From positions 9,260 to 73,259 of the forward strand of contig UQIN01000012.1 of the NCBI GenBank assembly GCA_900541035.1: a DNA stretch of 64,000 bases, in the 5' to 3' direction. The first letter of the stretch is position 1. Each line of letters begins with the position of its first letter. Of the stretch, positions 18,001 through 26,382 are shown piece after piece. Made by a program: the position numbers and the translations under genes. The notes below the pieces were generated by a model. It was not told the DNA's origin, did not search any database, and saw only the letters and a program-made list of their open reading frames with translations. This DNA is from an uncultured Collinsella sp. Lineage in GTDB: Bacteria; Actinomycetota; Coriobacteriia; Coriobacteriales; Coriobacteriaceae.

Positions 18001-18776
18001 ACAACTGCGAGTACGACAGCGCCCGCGCCTTCCGTGCCGCCGGCGCCGAGGCCGACACCTTCGTGATCAACAACCTCACGCCCGAGGCCGTCGCCGAGAG
18101 CACCCACGAGCTTGCCCGCCGCATCCGTGCAAGCCAGATTGTCATGATCCCCGGCGGCTTCTCGGGCGGCGACGAGCCCGACGGCTCCGCCAAGTTCATC
18201 ACGGCGTTCTTCCGCGCTCCCGAGGTCACCGAGGCAGTCCGCGACCTGCTCAAGGCCCGCGATGGCCTGATGCTGGGCATTTGCAACGGCTTCCAGGCCC
18301 TGGTCAAGCTCGGCCTGGTGCCCTATGGCGACATCGTCGACGCCACGCCGGATGCACCCACGCTGACCTTTAACACCATCGGTCGCCACCAGAGCCGTCT
18401 GGTGCGCACCCGCATCTCGTCCAACCTGTCCCCGTGGCTGTCGCAGTGCAGCCTGGACGACCCCTACACCGTCGCCATCAGCCACGGCGAGGGCCGCTTT
18501 GTCGCCAACGACGAGGTGCTCGCCCAGCTGATCGCCAACGGCCAGGTCGCCACGCAGTACGTGGGCGAGGACGGCAAGCCCAGCATGGATCTTTCCGTCA
18601 ACCCCAACGGCTCCGCACTCGCCATCGAGGGTATCACGAGCCCCGACGGCCGCGTCCTGGGCAAGATGGGCCATGCCGAGCGTCGCGGCGACAACCTGTA
18701 CCGCAACGTGCCCGAGCATGTCCCCGGCGACAAGTTCATGCCGATCTTTGAGAGTGGCGTAGCCTACTTCGCCTAA
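15030..18776 (+). CDS. purL: Phosphoribosylformylglycinamidine synthase, single-chain PurL with glutaminase domain
   Basis: 1248 residues from ATG 15030 (AGGAAGGCAGGAA upstream; a longer frame from 14922 is not supported). The enzyme makes FGAM from FGAR, ATP and glutamine in purine synthesis. ETHNHPTEIEPFGGAATC marks the first AIR synthase-like ATP site; GGKDSMSG lies in the second half. The C-terminal ~260 residues are a class I glutaminase: PGNNCEYD at its start, nucleophile Cys about 1085 in GICNGFQ, and SHGEGRF. This is the large fused form, not the PurS/Q/L complex usual in many Gram-positives. Followed by a terminator; no other pur gene is beside it. Confidence 0.96.
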   Translation: MVSRIYVEKKPGFDVEAQQLKGELTEILGIKGIEALRIINRYDVEGIDEELFRSCVPTVFSEPQVDMTYDELPASDGAVFAVEFLPGQFDQRADSASECVQLISQGERPAVRSAKVYMISGALDEAAIEAIKHYVVNPVEARIASLDLPETLYMETPEPQPVEVLDGFRELDEAGLAAFISDRGLAMDEADIAFCQQYFRDEDRDPTITEIRVIDTYWSDHCRHTTFGTVLDDVTIDDAVVQQAFDRYMEMRHELGRDAKPVCLMDMGTIGAKYLKKTGVMTDVDESEEINACTVKVKVDVDGEDQDWLFLFKNETHNHPTEIEPFGGAATCVGGAIRDPLSGRSYVYQAMRVTGAGDPTVPVSETLEGKLPQRKLVTTAAAGYSSYGNQIGLATGQVNELYHPGYVAKRMEVGAVVGATPASHVRRECPAPTDKIILLGGRTGRDGIGGATGSSKTQNTESIETSGAEVQKGNAPVERKLQRLFRRGDACRLIKRCNDFGAGGVSVAVGELADGLYVDLDTVTKKYDGLDGTELAISESQERMACAVADGDVEEFMGYAAEENLEATVIAEVTAEPRMRMAWNGVAIVDLSREFLNSNGAPKHQVAHVCARSVWQPSWAGTTLAERMTSLVTDLNVASNKGLSERFDSTIGAATVLMPFGGKTQLTPSSAMVAKFPVDGETTTASAMAWGFNPYLMEADQFAGAYLSVVESIAKLVAAGFEHKRAYLSFQEYFERLRTEAERWGKPTAAVLGALMAQVDLGAGAIGGKDSMSGSFEDEAGELNVPPTLISFAVAVGRAARAVSPEFKGLTHRVVRIAPATYGEDYRPDAQQLLAAFDAVEALTANGDALAVSTPGYGCGAESLFKMCVGNQIGIELAEDVDVESLFTPLYGSFIVELAEDAELPEVADGVVVEPLGTTVEGYVIDTGSEVIELAELQEAWESGIEGVFAYRSTGETPEVETIDFRAKDIHVYGGAKIARPRVIIPVFPGNNCEYDSARAFRAAGAEADTFVINNLTPEAVAESTHELARRIRASQIVMIPGGFSGGDEPDGSAKFITAFFRAPEVTEAVRDLLKARDGLMLGICNGFQALVKLGLVPYGDIVDATPDAPTLTFNTIGRHQSRLVRTRISSNLSPWLSQCSLDDPYTVAISHGEGRFVANDEVLAQLIANGQVATQYVGEDGKPSMDLSVNPNGSALAIEGITSPDGRVLGKMGHAERRGDNLYRNVPEHVPGDKFMPIFESGVAYFA

Positions 18777-18814
18777 AGCTTTCCCATCGGGTACAATCCC
18801 CTCGGGTAACAACA

Positions 18815-18850
18815 CCCGCCACCGGCACCCCCGGTGGCGGGTTCTTTTTT
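18815..18850 (+). terminator. Terminator after purL
   Basis: 11-bp perfect stem CCCGCCACCGG / CCGGTGGCGGG (18815-18825, 18831-18841), then TTC and seven T. Confidence 0.95.
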
Positions 18851-18876
18851 TGCTTCGCGCATACAGGAAGGACATC

Positions 18877-19812
18877 ATGCAAAGCCGCAAGCCGTATCTC
18901 GCCACCCTGCCCGGACTCATCCTGGGTTGTCTTGTTTGCTGTGCACTCTGGGGGTCGGCCTTCCCCTGCATCAAGATCGGCTACGGCCTCTTTGGCATTC
19001 CGGCGCACGATAGCGCCTCGCAGCTGCTCTTCGCGGGTCTGCGCTTCACCCTTGCCGGCATGCTGGTTATCGCCGGTATGAGTGCGGCCCAGCGCCGCCC
19101 GCTCGTTCCGCAGGTGCGCGATATCAAGCCCATCTTTGTCTTGTCGCTCTTCCAGACTATCGGGCAGTACTTCTTTTTCTACCTGGGACTCTCGCGCGCC
19201 AGTGCCATGTCGAGCTCCATCATCGAGGCCAGCGCCAACTTCCTAGCCATCCTCTTTGCCGCCCTGGCGTTTCGCACCGAAAAGCTCGATGTGGCCAAGG
19301 TGCTCGGCTGCGTACTGGGCTTTGCCGGTGTCGCGCTCGTCAACCTTTCGGGCACGGACGGCACCTTTGGCTTTACGCTCGACGGCGAGGGCTTTATCCT
19401 GGCCTCCACCGTCGCGGGCGCCCTTTCGACCTGCCTGATCGGCATCTTCTCGCGCGAGCATGACGGCGTCTTACTTGCCGGGTGGCAGTTCTTGGTCGGC
19501 GGCCTGGTCCTCACCGCCATCGGCTTTTTGATGGGTGGCGCGCTCTCCCCCACAGCGATTGTCCCCGCCATCGCGCTCATCATCTACATGGCGCTTATCT
19601 CCGCGGTCGCCTACTCGCTGTGGTCGCGCCTGCTTGCCGTCAACCCCGTCAGCCGCGTCTCTGTCTTTGGATTTATGAACCCCGTCTTTGGTGTGGTGCT
19701 GAGCGCGCTGCTGCTCGGCGAGGGCGCTGGCACGAGCCCCGTTACCGTCATCGTTGCCCTGCTGTTGGTCTGCGGCGGCATCATCATCGTCAACAAACCC
19801 AAAAAAGCCTAG
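18877..19812 (+). CDS. EamA/DMT family transporter
   Basis: 311 residues from ATG 18877, which has AGGAAGG 6 bases upstream. Ten membrane segments in two EamA repeats: WGSAFPCIKIG opens the first and YSLWSRLLAVNPVSRVS lies in the second, the typical proline-rich late segment. These drug/metabolite transporters usually export amino acids or metabolites; substrate unknown. It begins just 26 bases past the purL terminator, so its promoter must overlap that hairpin or transcription must read through. Confidence 0.88.
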   Translation: MQSRKPYLATLPGLILGCLVCCALWGSAFPCIKIGYGLFGIPAHDSASQLLFAGLRFTLAGMLVIAGMSAAQRRPLVPQVRDIKPIFVLSLFQTIGQYFFFYLGLSRASAMSSSIIEASANFLAILFAALAFRTEKLDVAKVLGCVLGFAGVALVNLSGTDGTFGFTLDGEGFILASTVAGALSTCLIGIFSREHDGVLLAGWQFLVGGLVLTAIGFLMGGALSPTAIVPAIALIIYMALISAVAYSLWSRLLAVNPVSRVSVFGFMNPVFGVVLSALLLGEGAGTSPVTVIVALLLVCGGIIIVNKPKKA

Positions 19813-19886
19813 CGAGCTCACCTTTTTAGGGAGGGCATTCGCATACTTTAGTTTAATGGAGTACATCAGTAAGCTGAGGGCCGCCA

Positions 19887-19911
19887 CGCACGCAAGCGTG
19901 CGCCCCTTTTT
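19887..19911 (+). terminator. Terminator after the EamA gene
   Basis: Stem CGCACGC-AA-GCGTGCG (19887-19902) followed by CCCC and TTTTT. It abuts the end of the convergent GGDEF gene. Confidence 0.65.
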
Positions 19912-21054
19912 CTAGCGTATCTGGATGCCGGCTTTCTTTTTCTCGGCCTTGACGCGGTAGAGCTCCGCATCGGCAGCGCGAAGTAAGTCTTGCCAAGTAT
20001 CGACACTATCGCCGACCCGCGCGTAACCGATGGACATCCGCAATGCATACGGCACCTCGGCACGAGCGAGCTCGTCGTCAATCGCCGAACACAGGCCTAT
20101 GACGTCCTGCTCCGCCGCTGCCTTTTGGAGCACCACGAACTCATCGCCACCATAACGTGCGATAAAGCCACCAGCCGGCGAACAGACATCCTTGAGCGCC
20201 GTCGCAACAACCTGAAGAGCATGGTCGCCCTCCACATGTCCATAGCGATCGTTAATCTGCTTAAAGCCATCAGCGTCCATCATAAGCAGATATACATCTT
20301 CGGTCTGATCCACATTTGAAAAGAGCGACAGCATATAGGTCTCAAAACGGTTGCGGTTGTTGAGTCCAGTCAACGGGTCAGTAGAGATCAGTTGCTCCTG
20401 ATAGACGATATAGAGCAGCAGGATGCTCAGCGTTATACCGAAGCAAAGGCCCGGCACCGAAAACAAAACCTGGAAGGTACCGCCCACCAGAGCGGGAACC
20501 GCAAAAAAGGCGAGGGTGCGATAAATGGCCTTCTTTTGCAGGCTTTCGACTTTTTGAGCCTGAATAAAGGCATGCAAGGACGTATATATGACGTAGCAGT
20601 AGCTAACGATAGGTTGAATCATATAAAGCGCTCCGCGACGATATACGCCCTGCGCATCGATATAGAACATAGTGTGCGTCCAGTAGCTGGTAAATGCCAA
20701 CACAACCACCAATGCGGTTGGCAACGTTAAAAGTACCACCCTGTAGGGCGTGGTCAGGCGCCGTGAGCCCTGCATCGTCTCGGAATAGAAAAACCAAATG
20801 AGGCACGCGATGGCGAACAGCGAAAACGAAACCGCGTTGGAAATCCAGTTGGCCGTGATGCCTACAGGAGTGCTCACGCCGTCCGAGAGCGTCCAGATCA
20901 TATCGAAGAAAATGTAGGCAGCAGACGTGTAGCCCAGCATGCTAAACAAAAGCTGCTGGGTGCTCGAGAACAGGGAGCGACGGCTTCGTACGGCAAGTCC
21001 GATAAGAATAATCATGCACAGCAGGAATATCTCGATCTTGAGTGCCTTAATCAC
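19912..21054 (-). CDS. Membrane-bound GGDEF protein (diguanylate cyclase)
   Basis: 380 residues from a GTG at 21054 with AGAGGGAA about a dozen bases upstream. Residues 1-~215 form six or seven membrane segments of the type seen in histidine kinase 7TM sensor regions. The rest is a GGDEF domain: STDPLTGLNNRNRF, MMDADGFKQINDRYGHVEGD and an intact RYGGDEF around residue 303, so cyclase activity is expected. It makes cyclic di-GMP in response to an unknown membrane signal. No RxxD-type inhibitory site was evident. No EAL or PilZ gene is nearby. Monocistronic. Confidence 0.92.
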   Translation of the reverse strand: MIKALKIEIFLLCMIILIGLAVRSRRSLFSSTQQLLFSMLGYTSAAYIFFDMIWTLSDGVSTPVGITANWISNAVSFSLFAIACLIWFFYSETMQGSRRLTTPYRVVLLTLPTALVVVLAFTSYWTHTMFYIDAQGVYRRGALYMIQPIVSYCYVIYTSLHAFIQAQKVESLQKKAIYRTLAFFAVPALVGGTFQVLFSVPGLCFGITLSILLLYIVYQEQLISTDPLTGLNNRNRFETYMLSLFSNVDQTEDVYLLMMDADGFKQINDRYGHVEGDHALQVVATALKDVCSPAGGFIARYGGDEFVVLQKAAAEQDVIGLCSAIDDELARAEVPYALRMSIGYARVGDSVDTWQDLLRAADAELYRVKAEKKKAGIQIR

Positions 21055-21155
21055 CAGGTGCCATTCCCTCTATATCCAAGTGGCCAGAATCGCCCGAGTC
21101 GCGCCCAGGCGCCAAAAGCCCCTTTCTCCGCAGGGGTAAGGGGAATAATAGCAGA

Positions 21156-21195
21156 GCGCCCGAACATCACTGCAGAACAGTCACCGTTCGGGCGC
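21156..21195 (-). terminator. Terminator after kdgT
   Basis: 10-bp stem GCGCCCGAAC / GTTCGGGCGC (21156-21165, 21186-21195); on the minus strand it is followed by CTCTGCTATTATT. Confidence 0.6.
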
Positions 21196-21244
21196 CCATA
21201 CGGCGCGAATTGCACACGCCGGCTTGATTGACTCGCGTCGACGA

Positions 21245-22267
21245 TTACTCGCCGTCGATGTCGGTCGCGACGGCCTCCTCAATAGCCTCGACGCCTTCGA
21301 CCGACAGGTCCTCCTTGCCCTGGCAGAACTTCTTATCGACCCAGCCAGTCAGAATCGGGGCCATGATTGCCGTGATGATAACGGCAGTGGCGATCTGGGC
21401 GTACGCGGTGGGCGCAAGCTCGGCGTAGCGCGGCGCGACCTCGGCGAGGGCGACCGGCGTGGTCATGGCCGTGCCGGCAATGGTGGAACATGCCACAGCC
21501 GCCTTACCGTTGCCGCCACACAGGCGCTCGAAGGCAAAGGTAATGGGACCGACGATAAAGAGCGTGATGAGGCCCAGCAGGATGCCCGAAATGCCACCGG
21601 CGATGAAGCTCGAAAGGCTCATGGACGCACCGAGCTGAAAACCAATTACAGCGATCGCGGGATTGGCGCCGGGAACCAGCAGGTTCTTGATAAACGGGAA
21701 CAGGTTGCCCAGGACCATGCCGATAACAAGCGGCAGGATGGATCCGATGATGGTGCCGACGGGGATGTTGGCGAGACCCGAAACACCAAGGATGATCATC
21801 GTGACGGCGGGGCCGGCCGTAAAGAACAGGATACCGACAGCGCCCTGCTCGGACTCATCGCCGAACTCGCCCATGATGCCCGTATAGAGCGCCATGTTGC
21901 AAAACGTAATGCCGCCGATGATAGACACGGAGCTCAGACCCAGGAAGTTGTCGTTAAAGAAATATGCCACGCCTAGGCCGAGAGCCGCTGCGACGACCAG
22001 CTTGGGAATCAGCACAACGATGCCGGTCTTGATGACGCCCGGCGTGGACTTAAAGCTGATGCCGGCGCCCACAAACAGCAGGATCGCGGCGACGATGGTA
22101 TTGGAGCCACCGCGGCAGGCAGCCGTAAAGAAGCCGCCGATCTCAAAAACCTGCGGGCAGAAGGTGTTGAGCAAAAGACCGACGATCATCGGATAGATCA
22201 TGATGTCGCCCGGAATGCGCGGGACCTTGAATTTCTTTTGCTCGTTGGCGGTTGCTTCCTGTGCCAT
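21245..22267 (-). CDS. kdgT: 2-keto-3-deoxygluconate permease (KdgT family)
   Basis: 340 residues from ATG 22267, chosen for the GGGGG ribosome site 4 bases upstream. About ten membrane segments; signs are PRIPGDIMIYPMIVGLLLN, GGSNTIVAAILLFVGAGI, and TTPVALAEVAP. KdgT proteins import 2-keto-3-deoxygluconate, a breakdown product of pectin and other uronides, in symport with protons. No kdg catabolic genes (kdgK, kdgA, uxa) are beside it, so the real substrate may differ. The acidic C-terminal tail (VEAIEEAVATDIDGE) is cytoplasmic. Monocistronic. Confidence 0.88.
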   Translation of the reverse strand: MAQEATANEQKKFKVPRIPGDIMIYPMIVGLLLNTFCPQVFEIGGFFTAACRGGSNTIVAAILLFVGAGISFKSTPGVIKTGIVVLIPKLVVAAALGLGVAYFFNDNFLGLSSVSIIGGITFCNMALYTGIMGEFGDESEQGAVGILFFTAGPAVTMIILGVSGLANIPVGTIIGSILPLVIGMVLGNLFPFIKNLLVPGANPAIAVIGFQLGASMSLSSFIAGGISGILLGLITLFIVGPITFAFERLCGGNGKAAVACSTIAGTAMTTPVALAEVAPRYAELAPTAYAQIATAVIITAIMAPILTGWVDKKFCQGKEDLSVEGVEAIEEAVATDIDGE

Positions 22268-22417
22268 GAAACCCCCATTTCCGCTGACGGGGTACAAAAG
22301 CCCACGTCACGCTTTGCTACAGTAAAGTTTGACCATGGTACCAGAAGAAATAGACCAGCTCGGTGAAAAATTCGACAAGTTGGGATGGAACGAGATTCGG
22401 CGCCCGCGACGCCACCC

Positions 22418-22741
22418 CTATATAAGGCTCAAGACGATATAGAGTACGATGCCCGAGACGCAGCACCACAGCATCGATTTTGTCTTGACCGCCACGACCA
22501 CGACGCCGGCGGCCGCAATCCAGGGAACCAAGGCAGGCCAGAGTACCGCGTCGAACGCGCCGGGGCTCACCAAGTCGTTGGCGACCAGCGCGGCAAAGGC
22601 AGCGGGCGGGATATAGCCCAGGGCCTCGGTAATGCGGGGCGACAGGGTCCGCCCGCGCAAGGCGAACGCCGGCGCGATGCGAAAGAACGCGATAGCAGCC
22701 CACGACGACAGCCACAGAACCAAGAACTCGTTAACGGGCAT
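22418..22741 (-). CDS. azlD: AzlD branched-chain amino acid exporter, small subunit
   Basis: 107 residues from ATG 22741, the usual AzlD size. GGAAGAGGTG lies 7 bases before this ATG and inside azlC, and the gene overlaps the azlC stop by 11 bases. Four short membrane segments; the RITEALGYIPPAAFAALVAND stretch is family-typical. AzlC and AzlD together export leucine, isoleucine, valine and analogues such as azaleucine. A longer frame to 22975 is only azlC read in another frame. Confidence 0.9.
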   Translation of the reverse strand: MPVNEFLVLWLSSWAAIAFFRIAPAFALRGRTLSPRITEALGYIPPAAFAALVANDLVSPGAFDAVLWPALVPWIAAAGVVVVAVKTKSMLWCCVSGIVLYIVLSLI

Positions 22742-23423
22742 CGAGGGCACCTCTTCCGTCAAATACAGCATCGCACGCCAGCGCAATGGCAATGCCGACC
22801 ACGACGCTTGCCGGCACGGCAATATTCGTGAGGCCCAAGAACTTGCATACGGCGACGGACACCGCGCCCGAAACCGCCGCGACAACGTTGCCGCGCGACA
22901 GCCGCTGCGAAAAGAGCAGGCAGATAAAGAGCGAGGTGCAGACAAAGGCTGCAATGGCGGTGGGAACATCGACAACGGTGCCGACGATGCCGCCCGTCGT
23001 ACACGAAACGCCCCATGTTGCGATAAGGATCACGTTGAGCACGAAGGACTCACGCGGGCCCCAGTCGTCCTTCTCGACCAAATTGGCTAGCGAGATGCCG
23101 TACGCTTCTTCGGTAAGCGTCGCGGTGACCGCCAGCGTCTGACACTTCGAGGCACTCTTCAGATGCGGGGCAAGCGATGCCGAATATAGTGCAAAACGCG
23201 AGGAGATGGCGGCGACGCTCGCGATAATCGAAGGTGCCGGTACGCCCGCCAGCCAAAGATTGCAGATCATAAACTGGCCGCTGCCCGTCACAAACGTGCT
23301 GCTCAGGGCAAAGACCATCCAGGGCTCCATTCCCGTCTGCCCCATGATCATTCCGCACGGCGCACCTATTGCAACATAGGTAAGCATCACTGGCCAGACG
23401 GTTCTAACGATTTTGAGCACCAT
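22731..23423 (-). CDS. azlC: AzlC branched-chain amino acid exporter, large subunit
   Basis: 230 residues from ATG 23423 (AGGATGAGAAG upstream); an upstream extension to 23492 lacks a ribosome site and conservation. Family motifs: PVMLTYVAIGAPCGMIMGQ, STFVTGSGQFM, ISSRFALYSASLAPHL and TLTEEAYGIS. About seven membrane segments. Partner of the overlapping azlD. Its presence about 13 kb from a full Liv importer means this locus both imports and exports branched-chain amino acids. Confidence 0.92.
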   Translation of the reverse strand: MVLKIVRTVWPVMLTYVAIGAPCGMIMGQTGMEPWMVFALSSTFVTGSGQFMICNLWLAGVPAPSIIASVAAISSRFALYSASLAPHLKSASKCQTLAVTATLTEEAYGISLANLVEKDDWGPRESFVLNVILIATWGVSCTTGGIVGTVVDVPTAIAAFVCTSLFICLLFSQRLSRGNVVAAVSGAVSVAVCKFLGLTNIAVPASVVVGIAIALACDAVFDGRGALDAR

Positions 23424-23549
23424 ACGCTTCTCATCCTGACAAGGTCTCCGAACCGCATGTAGCGACACGGCAGAATCATCATCCGACAGCAACCGAGTTC
23501 ACCTACAATTGCCACCGGATCGAAAGACACAACTTTTTAGGAAGTCATT

Positions 23550-24362
23550 ATGACAGCTATCGATCGAGACCGGGCGCGCGCGGCCTTCAAAAGCTACACC
23601 GATGCCTACGACGCCACCAACCCACGCATCGCGCTCAAAATCGAGCATACGTACCACGTGGCCGAGGCATGCGATGCCGTAGCGCGCGAGCAGGGCTGGT
23701 CGTCAGAAGATATTGACCTGGCATGGCTTTGCGGCCTGCTACACGATATGGGCCGCTTTGAGCAGCTGCGACGCTGGGACACCTTTAAGGACGCCGAGAG
23801 CATGAGCCATGCGGCGCTGGGGATCGAGGTCCTCTTTGGCGAGAATCCCGCCGATGCACCCGCCGTAACGAGCATCCGCGACTTTATCGATGACCCGGCA
23901 GAAGATGAGCTCATCCGAGCGAGCATTGCCTATCACAGCGATTTCCGTCTACCCGCGCAGCTCGACGTGCGCACGCGAAGCATCTGCGATATCGTGCGCG
24001 ATGGTGACAAGATCGACATTATGCGCACCATCGCCGACAGCACCGTCGACACTATCCTCAAGGTGGACGAGAAGACGTTTCTCGGCAGCCGTTTCTCGTC
24101 GCCGGCACTTGCCGCCTTTGACGAGCACCGCTGCGTCGCATGCGATGAACGCAACGAGCCCGCAGACTACCTGGTGGGACTCATCTGCTTTATGTTTGAG
24201 CTCGTCTATCCAGCAAGCCGCGCGCTGGCGCGCGAACAGGGCGATATCCACCGCCTGCTCGACGCTCCCTTTGGCATTACGCGGCCCTTTACCGACCCCG
24301 CCACGCAGGCAACCTGGAGCCGCCTAAAGGACGAGATGCGCGACTGGCTGGCGCGCGCCTAG
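23550..24362 (+). CDS. HD domain metal-dependent hydrolase
   Basis: 270 residues. HD-domain ligands are visible: His36 in HTYHVAEA, His65-Asp66 in GLLHDMGRF, His in IAYHSDF near residue 129, and Asp in RDGDKIDIM near 151. Such proteins are usually phosphohydrolases acting on nucleotides, but the substrate is unknown. AGGAAG precedes the ATG. The gene is convergent with etfA and the two stop codons share the tetranucleotide CTAG at 24359-24362. Confidence 0.9.
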   Translation: MTAIDRDRARAAFKSYTDAYDATNPRIALKIEHTYHVAEACDAVAREQGWSSEDIDLAWLCGLLHDMGRFEQLRRWDTFKDAESMSHAALGIEVLFGENPADAPAVTSIRDFIDDPAEDELIRASIAYHSDFRLPAQLDVRTRSICDIVRDGDKIDIMRTIADSTVDTILKVDEKTFLGSRFSSPALAAFDEHRCVACDERNEPADYLVGLICFMFELVYPASRALAREQGDIHRLLDAPFGITRPFTDPATQATWSRLKDEMRDWLARA

Positions 24363-25564
24363 CGCTCAAGCTGGGCCAGCAGCTCCTCGACGACCTCGAC
24401 GGCGTCCCTAACAACCTTGTACTGGGCAGCGCCGAAAATGGGGGCATCCGGGTCCTCGTTGATGGCGATAATGCACTCCGCCCCACCGATGCCGGCAAGA
24501 TGCTGGATGGCGCCCGAAACACCGATACTCACGAGAAGCTTGGGCGAAACCGATACGCCGGTCTGGCCAATCTGATGGCGATACTCCAACCAGCCGGCCT
24601 CCACGACAGGTCGCGTGCAACCAAGCTCGGCTCCCAGAGCCTCGGCGAGCCTTCGCATCAGCGGCAGGTTTTTCTTGGAACCAATGCCGCGACCCACCAC
24701 GACCAGGCGCTCGGCATCGGCGATCGAGGCCCGCTGCCTCCACTCCTCGGCGGGAATCGAGATCTCGACACGAGCCTTAGCATCATCCGCAAGCGATATC
24801 TGGGTGATCGTGCCGGAGCGGTCGTAGTCAAAGTCGGGCGCCTTAAAGATGCCGGGACGAACCGTTGCCATCTGGGGACGATGATTGGGGCAGACGATGG
24901 TGGCCATCAGGTTGCCGCCAAACGCCGGACGCGTCTGTTGCAGCAGTCCCGTCTCCGCATCCATCGAAAGTACGGTGCAGTCAGCCGTAAGGCCCGTCTG
25001 CAAGCGCACGGCAACGCCGGGTGCCAGTTCGCGGCCAAAAGCGGTCGCGCCGTATAAGATGGCCTCGGGTTTGCGTTCGGCTACCAAATCGCAGATCAAG
25101 CGGGCGTAGACCTCCGCATCGTTTTGGCGCAGGCGCTCGTCGCGACAGGCCAGGACTTCGTCGGCGCCCGCGCAAACCAGATGCTCCAGGTCGCCGAGAG
25201 AACCCTCGGGGCCCATGCCGGCCAGTGCCACCAGACGGCAGCCGCGAGCATCGGCAAGCTCGCGGCCCTTGCCCATAAGCTCATAGGCAACGGAAGTCAC
25301 CGTATCGTGCTCGTCGGTCTGCACGAATACCCAAATGTCTCGATACGCATCGAGGTCAACCGCACCAGCGGCCTCGTCACGCTCGATCGAGATAACGTTG
25401 ACAGGGCAGGCGTCGACGCACCCACCGCATAGGATGCAGCCTTCGGTCACGCGGGCGCAGCGATTGGGACGCTCGCCCTCCACCACAATGCCGCCCGAGG
25501 CGCAGGCGCGAACGCAGCGACCGCAGCCGATACAGGCTTCGCTATCGATAATCAGTCCGCTCAT
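24359..25564 (-). CDS. etfA: Electron transfer flavoprotein alpha subunit with N-terminal 2x[4Fe-4S] ferredoxin domain
   Basis: 401 residues. Residues 1-60 hold two complete CxxCxxCxxxC clusters (Cys11/14/17/21 and Cys43/46/49/53). Then comes an Etf alpha N-terminal domain and, after about residue 285, the FAD-binding domain with VVVGRGIGSKKN, GWLEYRHQIGQTG and SGAIQHLAGI. An added ferredoxin domain on EtfA is known from LctC of the electron-bifurcating lactate dehydrogenase. Start ATG 25564 lies one base after the etfB stop with GAGGGG upstream inside etfB. It is third in the unit lctD-like, etfB, etfA. Confidence 0.94.
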   Translation of the reverse strand: MSGLIIDSEACIGCGRCVRACASGGIVVEGERPNRCARVTEGCILCGGCVDACPVNVISIERDEAAGAVDLDAYRDIWVFVQTDEHDTVTSVAYELMGKGRELADARGCRLVALAGMGPEGSLGDLEHLVCAGADEVLACRDERLRQNDAEVYARLICDLVAERKPEAILYGATAFGRELAPGVAVRLQTGLTADCTVLSMDAETGLLQQTRPAFGGNLMATIVCPNHRPQMATVRPGIFKAPDFDYDRSGTITQISLADDAKARVEISIPAEEWRQRASIADAERLVVVGRGIGSKKNLPLMRRLAEALGAELGCTRPVVEAGWLEYRHQIGQTGVSVSPKLLVSIGVSGAIQHLAGIGGAECIIAINEDPDAPIFGAAQYKVVRDAVEVVEELLAQLER

Positions 25565-26380
25565 CTATGCCATCCCCTCGATAATCTTGGCAAGTTTTGC
25601 CGCCTGCTCGGACGCCGTTCCGTCAACGTCCTCGCACGTTTGGTCACGGTCGGGCACAAACGAGCGCACGACCTGTGTCGGCGACCCGGCAAGACCGCAA
25701 CGCGCGGGGTCGGCGTTCACGTCGGCGGCACTGACCACGCGCACGTCCGCCTCCTCCGCCGCGCGGATACCGGCAATACTCGGCATACGCAACTGGCCAA
25801 TCTCCTTGGCAGTCGTCATCGCGCACGGCATCTCAAGATAGACCGTCTCCTCGCCGGCATCGCAACCGTGAACGAGCGAAAGCGCACCGCACGTCGTAAA
25901 ACCTGCGCTCTGCACGCAGCTCACATCGGTCACGCAGGGAATCTCAAAGGCGCCGGCAAGCTCGGGGCCAATCTGGGCCGTATCGCCATCCACCGCCATC
26001 TTGCCGCAGATGAGCAGGTCGAAGTCCTCGTCGAGCGCTTCGATGCCGCACTTGAGGGCATAGGTGGTTGCCAGGGTATCGGCGCCCGCAAAGGCTCGGT
26101 CGGTCAGCAGCAGCGCGTCGTCGGCGCCTCGAGCGATGCAGTCGCGCAGCAGCGATTCGGTCGCGGGGATGCCCATCGACACCACCGTCACGCGCACGTC
26201 CATGCCAAAGCCGATAAAGTCGTCCTTCAGCGCCAGCGCGCATTCCAAAGCGCTCGCATCAAAGGGATTAATGACCGCCTGCTTGCCATCGCGCACGATG
26301 GTATTGGTCTTGGGGTCCATCTTGACCTCGGTGCTGCCCGGCACGGCCTTGACGCACACCACCATATGGAAATCGCTCAT
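25565..26380 (-). CDS. etfB: Electron transfer flavoprotein beta subunit
   Basis: 271 residues from ATG 26380 (GAAAGGGGG 12 bases upstream; a GTG two codons earlier overlaps the upstream stop). MVVCVKAVPGSTEVKMDP, the LICGKMAVDGDTAQIGPELAG stretch and the IGFGMDVRVTVVSMG region are EtfB hallmarks. It binds FAD or AMP and, with EtfA, shuttles electrons between the lactate dehydrogenase and NAD or ferredoxin. Tightly coupled to both neighbours. Confidence 0.94.
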   Translation of the reverse strand: MSDFHMVVCVKAVPGSTEVKMDPKTNTIVRDGKQAVINPFDASALECALALKDDFIGFGMDVRVTVVSMGIPATESLLRDCIARGADDALLLTDRAFAGADTLATTYALKCGIEALDEDFDLLICGKMAVDGDTAQIGPELAGAFEIPCVTDVSCVQSAGFTTCGALSLVHGCDAGEETVYLEMPCAMTTAKEIGQLRMPSIAGIRAAEEADVRVVSAADVNADPARCGLAGSPTQVVRSFVPDRDQTCEDVDGTASEQAAKLAKIIEGMA

Positions 26381-26382
26381 CT

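Noticed and set aside
16800..18974. 724-codon open frame on the minus strand opposite purL
   Set aside because: Same explanation: a shadow of purL with no ribosome site or known domain.
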